A stretch of DNA of 64,000 nt from Methanosarcina barkeri MS (GTDB lineage: Archaea > Halobacteriota > Methanosarcinia > Methanosarcinales > Methanosarcinaceae). Shown here one piece after another: positions 8,509 to 18,200 of the stretch; position 1 is the first letter of the stretch; each line of letters opens with the position of its first letter. Under the pieces are notes generated by a model. That model made no database searches. It was not told the DNA's origin and saw nothing but the letters and a program-made list of their open reading frames with translations. Made by a program: the position numbers and the translations under genes. The DNA is taken from positions 3,149,168-3,213,167 of the forward strand of contig NZ_CP009528.1 of the NCBI RefSeq assembly GCF_000970025.1, given 5' to 3'.

Positions 8509-9867
8509 TTATTCGGAGAATTTGATATTCGTTTTTTGATTTTTAGTTCCGATCTTCTGGAGCTGATCACCTATAATTCGGTCTGCAATGCTCAGGAACT
8601 CCTCAGCACTCCCTAGAGGAATTGCAGCTCCGGAAGCTACATTATGTCCGCCTCCTCTTCCACCAACCGCACTTGCAGCTTCCCTCAATGCAAAAGCAAG
8701 GTCAAGGCCCTTTGAGACGAGTTCGCGGGTGCCTCTTGCGGAGACTTTCAGGATTCCTTCTGATTCATTTATGCAAATAAAAGGAAGCTCGGGATGAAGG
8801 TAGCGGACGACCGTGCTTGCAAGGTTCCCGGTAGAAATGGCATCAGCAGTAACAACATACCAGAGATTTTCTCCCTTGCGAATTTTTTCTACATTTTCCC
8901 TGACATTCAGTGTAAGTTTCTTCTCATACTCGCTTTTAAGAGAAAAGGCTTCATTGACAATCTCCTGGTCTTTTAGACAAAGAGAAATCGCCAGCCCGTA
9001 AATTTTCTGCTTTCCGCATGTGTTAAGAATAGAAATAAAATCGTAAACGTTTCTTACAAGCTCCCGGTTCAGCAGCAAAACTTCTCCGATAACAGCTTCA
9101 ATAGCCTCCGAGCTTGCCTGCCTGACAAGTTTCAGGGCGACAGCATTGGCAAGCCTTGAGATTTCCTCTTCAGACAGGTTTTCAATTTTTCCAGAAAGCC
9201 TGAGCTGGTTCAAAAATTCTGTAACTTTTTCAGGGTAACCGGTTATATCCAGAAAAGGTTCAGTACTGTATGCAAGCACGTCTACGAGGTCTCCGTCTCC
9301 TACTTTGAGCCCTTTCCGAATAGACACAACCCCTGCTTTTAAGGCTTCTTCCAGGATGAAGGCATTGGCTGTGTGAAAGAGTTGCTTGTCTCCGATTGCA
9401 CCTGCAAGAGCCAGCCCTGCAAGGTCAACGTTATCGACTGCCATTTCTCTTGCTACCAGGTAGCAGGTGCCAGAAGCCGATATATCAGTCGCTCCGTCAA
9501 TTCCAACCAGATGGGCATTCACAAAGGCTTTTGCCGGAGATTGCCCTACAGGCTGGTGGTGGTCAAGCACTATAACATCAGCTTCCACCTTACTAATAAG
9601 TTCAGGCTGCCCGCTACCCATATCGCAAAAGATGACAAGTTCATTCCTGGAGATGCTCTTGTTCACGTCTTCAATCACAGCTTCATCCAGCCTTCCAGCT
9701 ATCGAAAGCTGGAAACAAATGCCTGCTCGCAGCAAGGCCTGCGCCATTATCCCGGCTGAGGTCAGACCATCAGCATCATTATGTGAGACTACGCGCACAA
9801 ATCTGTATTTCCGGATTTTTTCGGCTGCATTTTTTGCAAGATCTATCAGTTTCTCAAGCTCACTCAA
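8509..9867 (-). CDS. Archaeal RecJ-like DHH phosphoesterase
   Basis: The DHH motifs occur in order: SHNDADGLTSAG (around residue 29), FCDMGSGQ (around 80), VLDHHQPVG (around 100) and SASGTCYLVARE (around 135). The C-terminal DHHA1 nucleic-acid-binding motif is GGRGGGHNVASGAAIP (around 415). This layout is that of archaeal RecJ/GAN-type single-strand exonucleases, which act with Mn2+ or Mg2+ in repair or replication, with GINS-associated members known. Length (452 residues) is normal for the family. The next gene downstream is pcc1. Confidence 0.85.
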   Translation of the reverse strand: MSELEKLIDLAKNAAEKIRKYRFVRVVSHNDADGLTSAGIMAQALLRAGICFQLSIAGRLDEAVIEDVNKSISRNELVIFCDMGSGQPELISKVEADVIVLDHHQPVGQSPAKAFVNAHLVGIDGATDISASGTCYLVAREMAVDNVDLAGLALAGAIGDKQLFHTANAFILEEALKAGVVSIRKGLKVGDGDLVDVLAYSTEPFLDITGYPEKVTEFLNQLRLSGKIENLSEEEISRLANAVALKLVRQASSEAIEAVIGEVLLLNRELVRNVYDFISILNTCGKQKIYGLAISLCLKDQEIVNEAFSLKSEYEKKLTLNVRENVEKIRKGENLWYVVTADAISTGNLASTVVRYLHPELPFICINESEGILKVSARGTRELVSKGLDLAFALREAASAVGGRGGGHNVASGAAIPLGSAEEFLSIADRIIGDQLQKIGTKNQKTNIKFSE

Positions 9868-10288
9868 AATCCATCACTCAAAAAGTTCAGTAATAAAATC
9901 AAAAATATCGGTTTGAAAATCAAATAACACACGCCGCCAGAGTATAAAAGATATCAGTCTATACTGGCTTGATAATATAAAACTTTGTACATTCAATAAC
10001 CGAGGAGTTTTTACATGACAGATAAAAGATTTTAAACCTTTTTAACTTTTTAAAAAATGGAACAGAAAACACATTTCCTTTTAAACAAATTATTACTTTT
10101 TAAATAAATTAGTACCTTTTAAATAAATTATTACCTTTTAAATAAATTATTACCCTTTAAGCAAATTATTACCTTTTAAGCAAATTATTACCTTTTAGAT
10201 AAAATATTAACATTGCTTTTTATTAGATTTTAAACAAGTCATAATAAACTCAAGTAGACCATGTAGATAGTTATTCAAGATTATTCAA
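9868..10288. repeat. Intergenic region with 19-bp AT-rich tandem repeat
   Basis: From about 10079 to 10209 a 19-base unit close to AAATAAATTATTACCTTTT recurs about seven times with drift (some copies read AAGCAAATTATTACC). No gene is seen elsewhere in this spacer, which separates the RecJ-like gene (and its promoter) from the end of the membrane protein gene. Confidence 0.75.
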
Positions 10289-10732
10289 TCACAAAGACGA
10301 AGTTGTAAATTTATATACAAACTTCATGCCACATGAGAACAATGCCAAACCAATTCCAACATAAAAGAATCCTATGTCAAAAGCTGGCAAAAGACTAAAT
10401 TTCCGAATAGTAATTCCACCTAAGATCATTACCACCATAATCATGTATGACTTTCTATCAAAAAATTCCATAACAAACATTTTCTTTCTATTATCTTTAC
10501 TTATTCGAGTCGTGTGCTTCTCAACTAATTTAGAGAAAATGAGAAAGTAGAATACTGAAAATACTGAAGCAGCTAAAAAAACACTAAAAATAGATTTCCC
10601 TTGACTTATAAAATATGGTAATCCAGTCTCTATTACCATTGTTCCAGCAAACATCCAAACGATACCTGCAATCAAAATTAAATATTTATTAGGAATCGAT
10701 GATTTCTGTTTGAAGCTGTTTTTCATAATCAC
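10289..10732 (-). CDS. Hypothetical four-helix membrane protein
   Basis: The 147-residue protein has four hydrophobic segments: YLILIAGIVWMFAGTMVIE, IFSVFLAASVFSVFYFLIF, YMIMVVMILGGITIRKF and IGFFYVGIGLALFSCGMKF. A cytoplasmic-looking Lys/Arg-rich loop (KHTTRISKDNRKKMFVMEFF) lies between helices 2 and 3. It resembles small uncharacterised integral membrane proteins of methanogens and Firmicutes, but no function is known. The gene stands alone between long spacers. Confidence 0.7.
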   Translation of the reverse strand: MIMKNSFKQKSSIPNKYLILIAGIVWMFAGTMVIETGLPYFISQGKSIFSVFLAASVFSVFYFLIFSKLVEKHTTRISKDNRKKMFVMEFFDRKSYMIMVVMILGGITIRKFSLLPAFDIGFFYVGIGLALFSCGMKFVYKFTTSSL

Positions 10733-11206
10733 TATTTAACCTTGCATTCATGACATAAAAACTTATAGTATTATGGTTCTGTAGAAAACTTACATTTTAA
10801 CTGAAACTGCAGTAAAAACATATGCATGTGAATAATCCACCTACATTTATCTGTGACTATCTTGCGGTTTGCAATCAAGGGATGGGATTTTAACAGAATA
10901 TGTCAACTGCTTACAGATATAGTCAAAATCAAATGGTTGTGCACTATTAGTTAGTTGAGAAGTCTCTCCCAAAAGCCACTTTACTCTTAATCACTGGGAA
11001 TTTTCAGACTTGTTTTCATGATTATGAGCTTGATTGATTATTCGAAATACAAGATCCAAGAAGCAACTTTCAAGTTTTGGAATGAACTCACACATAACTT
11101 TGGATAGTTCTTAGAATATAAATTTGATTTCGTTAAGTTAAATCGGAAGAAATATACACCCCCAATAAGTAACTTAGCAACATTATAAAAACGATGAGTA
11201 GATATT
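10733..11206. other. Intergenic region, nothing recognised
   Basis: About 470 AT-rich bases between divergently oriented genes. Short protein-like stretches occur on the minus strand near 10870-10980, but none forms a credible gene. The 3' part must carry the promoter of the lamin-tail gene. Confidence 0.4.
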
Positions 11207-11211
11207 GGAGG
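11207..11211 (+). promoter_or_regulatory. Shine-Dalgarno GGAGG that points to an ATA start
   Basis: GGAGG is followed by a 7-base spacer (CAATAAT) and then ATA at 11219. This spacing is ideal, whereas the first ATG in the frame (11255) is 43 bases away and lies inside the signal peptide. Confidence 0.6.
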
Positions 11212-11218
11212 CAATAAT

Positions 11219-11641
11219 ATAATAAAAAATAGAATAGTTGCTATCTTTTTAGTTATGTGTTTGATTTTGGATACCATTCCTTTTGCTCTGGGTGCTACTG
11301 AAAAGACCAGTGGTTCGACAAGCTCGGTTTATATAAGTTATTTAGATGTTGGAGCTCCTAAGGAAAAGCCGTATCAAGAGTATGTTAAAGTTACAAATAA
11401 AGGATCAAAATCAGTAAATCTGAAAGGTTGGAAAATTAAAGACAAAGGTGCAAAGCATACCTATACTTTTTATTCATACACATTGAAATCTAAAGCTTCG
11501 GTAGTTCTCAGAAGCGGCAAGGGTAAAAACTCTGGAAGCACGCTGTATTGGAATAAGTACTCTTTTATCTGGAATAACGAAGGAGATACGGCTTATTTGT
11601 ATAATGCTCACGGAAAATTAGTTTTTAAAAGAAATGGATAA
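11219..11641 (+). CDS. Secreted lamin-tail-domain protein, apparent AUA start
   Basis: Read from ATA at 11219, the protein begins (M)IKNRIVAIFLVMCLILDTI and continues PFALGA, a good signal peptide with basic n-region and hydrophobic core. The mature part (ISYLDVGAPKEKPYQEYVKV, NLKGWKIKDKGAKHTYTF, LYWNKYSFIWNNEGDTAYLY) is a lamin-tail domain, an Ig-like fold common in secreted archaeal and bacterial proteins, often next to nucleases. Starting at the ATG at 11255 would remove the n-region of the signal peptide. The codon before the ATA gives no better start. Either a near-cognate start is used or an ATG mutated to ATA. It is a single-domain protein of about 140 residues; the function is unknown. 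Confidence 0.75.
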   Translation: MIKNRIVAIFLVMCLILDTIPFALGATEKTSGSTSSVYISYLDVGAPKEKPYQEYVKVTNKGSKSVNLKGWKIKDKGAKHTYTFYSYTLKSKASVVLRSGKGKNSGSTLYWNKYSFIWNNEGDTAYLYNAHGKLVFKRNG

Positions 11642-11931
11642 GTAAAATGAGGACTTCTCATTTTTTCATTTTTCAAGTTTACAGGTTTAAAGGAGAGATT
11701 TAGTATTTCAGGTTTTACAGCTTTTCTTTCTTCAGCCTGTTTTCAATATCATGCGAAACTAGGTAAAAAAACATAAACTAAAAAGATAGCTTTAAGAAAA
11801 TTAAACGAAAATATATACACTGCCTCTCGGATATAGGGATATAAAACACATCCCTTGAAAATTTCTCAGGGATCAACTTAATGAGTCAAAAAATATATAG
11901 TATAACGACAGGGGCAGCCTGTAAACTTCAA

Positions 11932-12003
11932 ACATCAGTAGTGTAGCGGTCATCACCGGGCGTTGCCAACGCTCGAACCCGGGTTCGAATCCCGGCTGAT
12001 GTA
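11932..12003 (+). tRNA. tRNA-Gly (anticodon GCC)
   Basis: The cloverleaf is complete. The acceptor stem is ACATCAG paired with CTGATGT. The D arm is GTGTAGCGGTCATCAC. The anticodon stem GGGCG/CGCTC encloses loop TTGCCAA, with anticodon GCC. The T arm is CCGGG-TTCGAAT-CCCGG and the discriminator is A. CCA is not encoded. A TATA-like AAATATATAG lies about 35-40 bases upstream. The first acceptor pair is A-T instead of the G-C normal for tRNA-Gly. Dispersed repeat A starts four bases after the gene. Confidence 0.9.
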
Positions 12004-12006
12004 TTG

Positions 12007-12090
12007 CCCGAGTCCCGCCACCCGAGTCCCGTATCGGGAGGACGGTGCCCTTTTCGCTCACTTTGTTCGCTCAAGAGGGCTGAATTATGG
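12007..12090 (-). repeat. Dispersed repeat family A, copy 1
   Basis: In reverse orientation this matches the element at 34414-34490 and 57798-57870: a core CCATAATTCAGCCCTCTTGA, then GCGAACGAAGTGAGCG, then GGGCACCGTCCTCCCGA and GACGGGACTCGG. The subsequences form short inverted repeats (CGAG/CTCG). No coding capacity is evident. Confidence 0.75.
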
Positions 12091-12147
12091 CAAAGATAAA
12101 CTGATTTTTAACTCGCTTATGGGACTATGTATCCAAATTTCGGAGAG

Positions 12148-12305
12148 GGTTGCCAGCGGGCGTTATCACAAGCCTTTTGAAAAAGCTTGCCTGCAAACTT
12201 TTATAGAAAAAGTTTGATTGAAAACGATTCACGTTTGAATTTGAGAATCTTATCCCCGAACCCTATCGGCGTGATCAACCGGCGCAACGTTGCAGCTCAA
12301 CGATT
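12148..12305 (+). repeat. Dispersed repeat family B, copy 1
   Basis: Palindromic segments of the form CTTTTTGAAAAAGCTTG lead into a core at 12232-12277 (GTTTGAATTTGAGAATCTTA, then CCCTATCGGCGTGATCA). The same arrangement recurs at 60430-60665. It fills the spacer between tRNA-Gly/repeat A and the convergent surface-protein gene. No gene is seen here. Confidence 0.7.
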
Positions 12306-12378
12306 GTTTAAAAAAGAAAGATAAGCAGCTTTGAATGCTGCTTTTAATTAAAATCTGTTTTGAGATTCAGTACTGTAT

Positions 12379-13494
12379 TTACTTTCTTCTCAGGATATAG
12401 TACACAGTACCGAGTACTCCCACAGCTACTGCAGACTCAAATCCAGGGATAGAACCCCAGCCGGAAGGTTTGTTTTCATTAGTTGCAGGGTTGCTCGTTT
12501 CAACTTTTTCTGTGTTGGGAGTGGTTGTGTCTACTTGATCCTCAGGTTCCAGTTTTATGCTCTTATCGGGTACTACAATTGTGAAGGATCCGAAACCAGG
12601 AGTTTTGGACTCGAAGAAGACATAGGTACTGTCTTCACCAACTTTTGTGGTTTCAAGTTTGCTCCAGGCTTTGTTATTATAGTTCCAGAGAGATACAGAC
12701 GTTTCGTCAGCTCCGCATTTTTCGAGCCAGGACTTTTCAACTCTGAAACCGACAACTGCGTTTGCAATGTTATTGGAATTTGCAATTCCTCCGGAACCTA
12801 CCCAGATGTTCACGTTCTTATAGATCGTACCTTCTGGCAGGCCAGAAACCAGTTTAGATTGTCCTTTCAGCATTTCGACAATGGTAGTAATCTTTCCCAA
12901 ACTCTTTTTGGCATCAAACTCCACATACCTTATGCAGGTTACACCCTGTGAGAACTCGAACCTTACGCGCTCCCCAGCGGTGACCGATTTCCTAGACAGT
13001 TCTTTGGCAGCGACATTACTCTGAGGCTCAGCAGAACCGCCGCCTCCACCACCGCCTGAACCGCCTGAACTACCTGAACTGCCTGAGCTGCTACCACTGA
13101 CAGTTATAGAACAATCGGCAGGAAGTACAGGGAATTCAGCTTTGTTGATATCTCTTAAAATTCCCACAATTTTGTACGTACCGGTTGTTGACGGAGCTTT
13201 CAAAGTGTAGCTGAAGCTCTTTTCATTAATGAGCAGGAAGGAAACTTCGCTGCCATTTACAGTTACAGCTCTTTTCGGCAATGTAGAACTAACAAATGTG
13301 AAGCCGGAAGGAAGCTTTTCAAGTACCTGTCCGGCAGCACCGTAGTCAGATACATTAACTGTTACCTTGAATTCCTCATCAGAACTAACCGAAGAAGGGA
13401 AAGTCCTTTCTGCACTGCCTGCAGAAACCGGGAAAGTAAACAAAGTCAGGGCCAGGAACAGTATAACAACAAATTTTAACTCATGCCGTTTCAT
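12379..13494 (-). CDS. Surface protein with PGF-pre-PGF-like domain and PGF-CTERM anchor
   Basis: A signal peptide (FVVILFLALTLFTFPVSAGS) is followed by an Ig-like adhesion domain and a Ser/Gly-rich linker (residues about 160-180). A PGF-pre-PGF-like domain comes next (NVNIWVGSGGIANSNNIANA, WNYNNKAWSKLETTKV, TPGFGSFTIVV). An acidic Thr/Asn-rich stalk leads to WGSIPGFESAVAVGVLGTVY and a final Arg-Arg-Lys, a PGF-CTERM signal of the kind processed by archaeosortase and lipid-linked. The start ATG (13494) overlaps the stop of the upstream gene as ATGA, indicating translational coupling. This is the last gene of the surface-protein run. Confidence 0.85.
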   Translation of the reverse strand: MKRHELKFVVILFLALTLFTFPVSAGSAERTFPSSVSSDEEFKVTVNVSDYGAAGQVLEKLPSGFTFVSSTLPKRAVTVNGSEVSFLLINEKSFSYTLKAPSTTGTYKIVGILRDINKAEFPVLPADCSITVSGSSSGSSGSSGGSGGGGGGGSAEPQSNVAAKELSRKSVTAGERVRFEFSQGVTCIRYVEFDAKKSLGKITTIVEMLKGQSKLVSGLPEGTIYKNVNIWVGSGGIANSNNIANAVVGFRVEKSWLEKCGADETSVSLWNYNNKAWSKLETTKVGEDSTYVFFESKTPGFGSFTIVVPDKSIKLEPEDQVDTTTPNTEKVETSNPATNENKPSGWGSIPGFESAVAVGVLGTVYYILRRK

Positions 13495-14312
13495 ATCCGA
13501 TCCCACCCATCAGCAAAATACGCACCCAGAACTGCATATTTGATCCCGCTAGATACGTCGTTATTGTTTACAAGAGCCTCAATTTCCTCAGAAGAAAAGA
13601 CCCCATCAGAGCCTCCAAACGTTGTTGCAAGTTGACTTTCTTTCAGTACAATGATGGAAATGCTGTCCGTATCTACAACACTGTTTCCTGAGGGGTTCGA
13701 AGCCGTGAATTTGAATTTGAACTCACCTGGCACAGTACTGACTATATTATAGGTATACTGATCACCCTCTGATTTTAATGAAACCACGCCCTGTTCTATG
13801 CTGGTTAGGTCGAGATTCACTGATTCAATTCCAGAGTCATCTACAACCTTTGCCGTGACAGTCGAGAAATCTTCTCCGTCATTCAGGATGTATTTTGGGG
13901 ATGCAGATAAAGCTTGTATTTCAGGAGGTATAAAGTCTCCATAAAATGTAAGATCAAGTTTAACTGGATTAGCTCCGTGTTCATAAGTTACGGAAACAGG
14001 CTCGGATGCAATACCTCCTAGCTTGAAGATTATCTCTTTTCCGTTATCTTGCTCAGTACCATTAGCTGACACCTTGTACTGTCCAACCTTTGTAAGAGTG
14101 TACGAGCCAACAAGCTTTGAATCTATATATGCAGAGATTACGAGTCCGGGACCCGCTTGTGCAGCATCTCCTTTCAAACTTCCTTCAAACGCGTTGGGGA
14201 GAGAAGGAATAGTAGAAGAAGAATTGGCAGATGCGGCCGGAACAAGGAACATGCCCAGTACCAGAATAACCAGGCATAATAACCCTCTTAAATGTTTGTC
14301 CTTGATCGTCAT
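13491..14312 (-). CDS. Secreted surface protein with carboxypeptidase-like and Ig-like domains
   Basis: A signal peptide (LLCLVILVLGMFLVPAASAN) precedes a domain (AFEGSLKGDAAQAGPGLVIS, AYIDSKLVGSYTLTKVGQYK) that resembles the carboxypeptidase-regulatory-like fold also seen in the upstream gene product at 14369-15160. An Ig-like or cadherin-like domain follows (KVVDDSGIESVNLDLTS). The C-terminus (FGGSDGVFSSEEIEALVNNN) has an EF-hand/dockerin-like look and could bind Ca2+ or a partner; this is inference. No sorting signal is present. AAGGTGA lies a few bases before the ATG. The stop overlaps the next gene's start (ATGA), so the two products are probably made in fixed ratio. Confidence 0.8.
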   Translation of the reverse strand: MTIKDKHLRGLLCLVILVLGMFLVPAASANSSSTIPSLPNAFEGSLKGDAAQAGPGLVISAYIDSKLVGSYTLTKVGQYKVSANGTEQDNGKEIIFKLGGIASEPVSVTYEHGANPVKLDLTFYGDFIPPEIQALSASPKYILNDGEDFSTVTAKVVDDSGIESVNLDLTSIEQGVVSLKSEGDQYTYNIVSTVPGEFKFKFTASNPSGNSVVDTDSISIIVLKESQLATTFGGSDGVFSSEEIEALVNNNDVSSGIKYAVLGAYFADGWDRI

Positions 14313-14368
14313 CGTGTCACCTTGAAATTTTACCGTTAATCATGTAGACTTTTTTTTGAAAAAGTCCT

Positions 14369-15160
14369 TCAGCGATTCCTTCTAGATCCCCTCCCGAAAT
14401 CGGGTCCGAAAACAAGTAGAAGTATGCCTGCAACCGCATAGACAATAAGAAAACCTGGAGCACTTTCGGATTTGAGAGAACTTTTAGAAGACTCTGCTGC
14501 CTCTTTAACCTCGGAATTTTCGCTTGAACTTCCCGAAGCCGCCATGTTCCGCTCAAGGACTGAATTCTCAACGGCATCAGCTTTGGAATCCTCTGCGGAA
14601 ACTCTCTGTTCTTCATTATCTGTCAAAGGTTCTGAATCTGTTTTTAAATTTGAGTTACTATTTGAGTTACTATTTGAATTGCTGTTTGAGTTGCTATCTG
14701 AATTGCTGTTTGAATTGCTGTTTGAATTGCTGTTTGAATTACTACCGGAGTTACTACCGGAGTTACTTACAGTAGTAGTCTCGGAATATACTGCCTTACC
14801 ATCAGGTAGCTCGAGGGTAACTATAACTCCAGATTCCCAAGTAACACTGCTCGCAGCATCCTTTCCATTCACTTTAAAAGTAATTGTTTTTCCTTCATCT
14901 TCAGCAGTACCAGGAATAAATAGGGAATAATTTCCTGAGGAAGTATCTGCAAGATACTCCTTTTCATTAAGATAAGCTGCAACAATAGTCCCGTCGGGAG
15001 CAGGCGTACCGTCAATGAGAGCAACTCCTATTACTGTCATCGGAAGTATCGGGGGGGATGGAAGGACATCTTCTGCTGCCATACAACCCTGAGAGAAGAC
15101 CAGGAAAAACAACAGTATCACGGATGTTCCTAAAAGGCCATTTTTTAATTTTTTATTCAT
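14369..15160 (-). CDS. Surface protein with Ser-Asn repeat stalk and C-terminal anchor
   Basis: The ATG at 15160 follows GGAGG (spacer TCTACA). A signal peptide (LGTSVILLFFLVFSQGCMAA) is followed by a domain like that of the neighbouring gene (ALIDGTPAPDGTIVAAYLNE). Next comes a low-complexity run of about 20 Ser-Asn dipeptides (about residues 130-175) and an acidic Ser/Glu stalk. The end, SAPGFLIVYAVAGILLLVFG followed by an Arg-rich tail, resembles a PGF-CTERM anchor. The DNA of the Ser-Asn region is a degenerate 6-base tandem repeat, and its opposite strand reads as a long artefactual Leu/Glu-rich frame. The stalk probably lifts the N-terminal domain through the S-layer. Confidence 0.8.
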   Translation of the reverse strand: MNKKLKNGLLGTSVILLFFLVFSQGCMAAEDVLPSPPILPMTVIGVALIDGTPAPDGTIVAAYLNEKEYLADTSSGNYSLFIPGTAEDEGKTITFKVNGKDAASSVTWESGVIVTLELPDGKAVYSETTTVSNSGSNSGSNSNSNSNSNSNSNSDSNSNSNSNSNSNSNSNLKTDSEPLTDNEEQRVSAEDSKADAVENSVLERNMAASGSSSENSEVKEAAESSKSSLKSESAPGFLIVYAVAGILLLVFGPDFGRGSRRNR

Positions 15161-15250
15161 TGTAGACCTCCAGTTATATGTGAACAACAAAAAGAAAAAG
15201 AGCTATTCAGCCTGAACAGGCTGAACAGTCAACTGTGTCAGAAATTGCAC

Positions 15251-18200
15251 TTACTCCGTACTTGAGTAGTCGGACATCTCCGGTTTGTACGAGCTTTCGA
15301 TGGATGCGTAGGTACCTGCATCTTTCATGAAGATCCAGTAACCCTGTCCGGGTACCATACAGCCATCGGTCTGAAGTGCTCCAACTGGTCTTGGATCAGT
15401 GCTACTTAGGTATTGAATAGATGTAGATCCATTTCCAAGTAGGCTATCTGTCATGCTAGGAATTATACCGCCCCAACCTTCACTGGAACCATAAGTCATT
15501 AGGTTAGAGAACCTGTAGTCTCCAAGAAGCTCAAAGTCATTGAGCGAAGACAAAGTTGTGGACCAGGGTGCATAATACGAAGAGGTATGCCCTATCATGT
15601 GCCATCCAGGAGTAAGCTCAAGAGAAGCAGGCACCCCAGGGTCAGTACTGTCAGATGACATTCCCTTGAACTGAACATTGGCCCCGAAAGGCTCTTTAGT
15701 GTAGACCCAGTATCCCTTGCACGGTTCAATGGTCTCAGGGAACTGCCAGCATGAACCATCCCAATAGAGGACTGTGCTGTCATTGCCAAAGACATCTTCA
15801 GTACAGGCGTTCAAAAGCGTCTTCGGCACGGATTTCAGGTTCCAGCCGTCATCAAGCGTGATAGCCATATCTTCATATGTCCTTACAGGTCCACACCTTG
15901 AGAATTTAGAGTTGTAGTTGCTTGCATTGTCCCGAGCAATTACAGCCACCCAGTAGTCCTTGCCGTAAATAAGGTCTGTTCCACCGATTTCTTCAATGCA
16001 TAGATCCGTGACACTTGAATTTTCTAGTTTCTGGTTCGGAGTCAGTGACCCATCTGTATGAGTCTCTAACCCGGTTGTGTTTACCTTTTGCATATCCTCA
16101 ATACAGCTTGGCTCAGATGTGCTGATATAAACCTCGTATGGCATGTCGGCAAGATCTGCGTCAGTGCTTGCATTCCAGCTAACATACAGCCCGGGATAAT
16201 CATTCACATACTGCCAGTAAGTTTGACCAGGAGCGTCTACAACATTCAGGTTTGCCACACAAGCCGGAGCAACACTGTCAACTGAGAAAGACTTCATATC
16301 AGGCTGGTAAGTCCTGCTGCTTGTACAGTCGGTGATAACTACTGTCCATTTTTTGTTCACTCCATCTTTTACTGCAGCTTTTATTGAATAATTATCTTCA
16401 CCGACAACAAAGTCGCCACAGTTGCAATTTTCAACGGTGCTGCATGTTAGGTCCTCATCTGCCTGGTCACAGCTTGCATCTACTTCTTTACCGTCAACGA
16501 GAAGCTTGTAGTTGAAAGGCAGTCCTGCCCCCTCCCCATTCTGTCCTGCAACAGTGAAGGTAAATGTTGGGTTTGAAGAAACGTATCCTCCATCCGGAGA
16601 AACGAGAGAGACACTAAGCCCATCAAGGCTCACATAGAAGTCACGAACCTTACTTGTAGCTTTGTTTCCAGCTCCGTCTTCAACAGAAACCGACCAGTTG
16701 TGAGCACCGTCATCGAGGTCGAGTTCCTGAGTAATGGGCACTCCGGACTGCACAGTCCCTGTAATATTAGTTCCATAACTCTTAGCAACTTGTCCATCTA
16801 TATACATTGTATATGTCAGGCCAAGATTACTATATTGAGCAGCTAAAGCATCCTCACAAGTGAAGTTGAACTGAGTAGAGCCTATTAACTCTTTATAGCA
16901 ATCCTGAGGAGAAGTAAGTATTACACTGGGACATTTAGTGTCTACATACAGTGCACGAGACCCGGTTGTGTGTGTGTTTCCGTAACTGTCTCTGGTACTA
17001 ATTTCCCAGGTGTGATAACCATCCGCGAGTTCAAACTCAAGTTTTTTATATGTACCAGAGGTTATTACCCCACTACTCTTTTGGACGCCGTCGAGAGAGA
17101 AAGTGTATGTAAGTTGACTCCCGGACTGACCGTATGAATCGTATGCAGTGAAGTTAAAGGCAACACACTTTTTGGCAGCAAACTCGGATTCAGGGCTAAT
17201 TATCGTTATGTACGGATCACTAGTGTCAAACCCGTCAGGGAAAGATTCATCTCCCAGCAGATTACCTAAATCATCAAAGCCAGATATGTCTATATCCAGA
17301 GGACCGCTTACATCATCTGGAACCTCAAAGTCATAAGCAAAGGTGTCATCATCTATTTGATCCATCGGATCATCAGTCACGAAATCAGCGCCTACTAAGT
17401 TTACATTACTAACTCCAGGTAAACCGTTGCCAATCGATATATTGGCGTGATCGACGGGCTGGCTGAAATTTGCGATGATATTTACAATTTCCCCCGGTCT
17501 AAAAGGACCAGTTTTGTTATATCCGATACTGATATTCAAATAGTCATCAAGACCAAACACAAATGCGTTAGGGTCTTTTGCAGGTTCACCATTCAGCAGC
17601 AGAGCTCCAGTTGCATCATATGCGTTTATGTCTACACCCAAATTACCACTTATTATACTCACTGGAATAGTATAGTTATAAATAAAGGAATTATCTTCAG
17701 CATCCAGTGTGTTCATCGCCTCATTAACTAATGATGAACCAGTTTTGTTAGTGATCGATATATTGGCGTGATCAACAGTTGTATTGAAATCCGCGGTTAT
17801 GGTCACAACATCGGTCGGTATAACATTGGTTTTACTATAGGTGACATTGACGCTTGAATCGGTATCATCACCTGTAGGAGTATCATCACCTGTAGAATCA
17901 TATTTTAAGAAATCAGACACAGATTTGCTATCCACGAATGCGGAGGCGTTAAATCCAGAGACGTTTACATCTAAAGGACTTATATCCTTCATATTCGCTG
18001 GAATGGTATAGATATAGCTAAAGTTGCTACCCTCTATTCCAGTAGTTATTTTGTCCATTGCCTGACTGTTTACTAAATATGAACCAGCATTCTCAGTAAT
18101 CGATATCCTGGCTTCATCAATAGTCTTATTGAAATCGGCCGTGATATTTACAACTTCTCCCGATTTGAAGAAATCATCGGTTCCGTTGTGTTTTATATCA

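Noticed and set aside
9868-10288. Regular repeats that might be a CRISPR array
   Set aside because: The 19-bp units are directly contiguous with no unique spacers; the same holds for the arrays at 36150, 39355, 52902 and 55292.
14472-14930. Long plus-strand frame rich in Leu-Phe-Glu repeats
   Set aside because: It is the mirror of the Ser-Asn repeat stalk coded on the minus strand; no ribosome site and no independent protein character.
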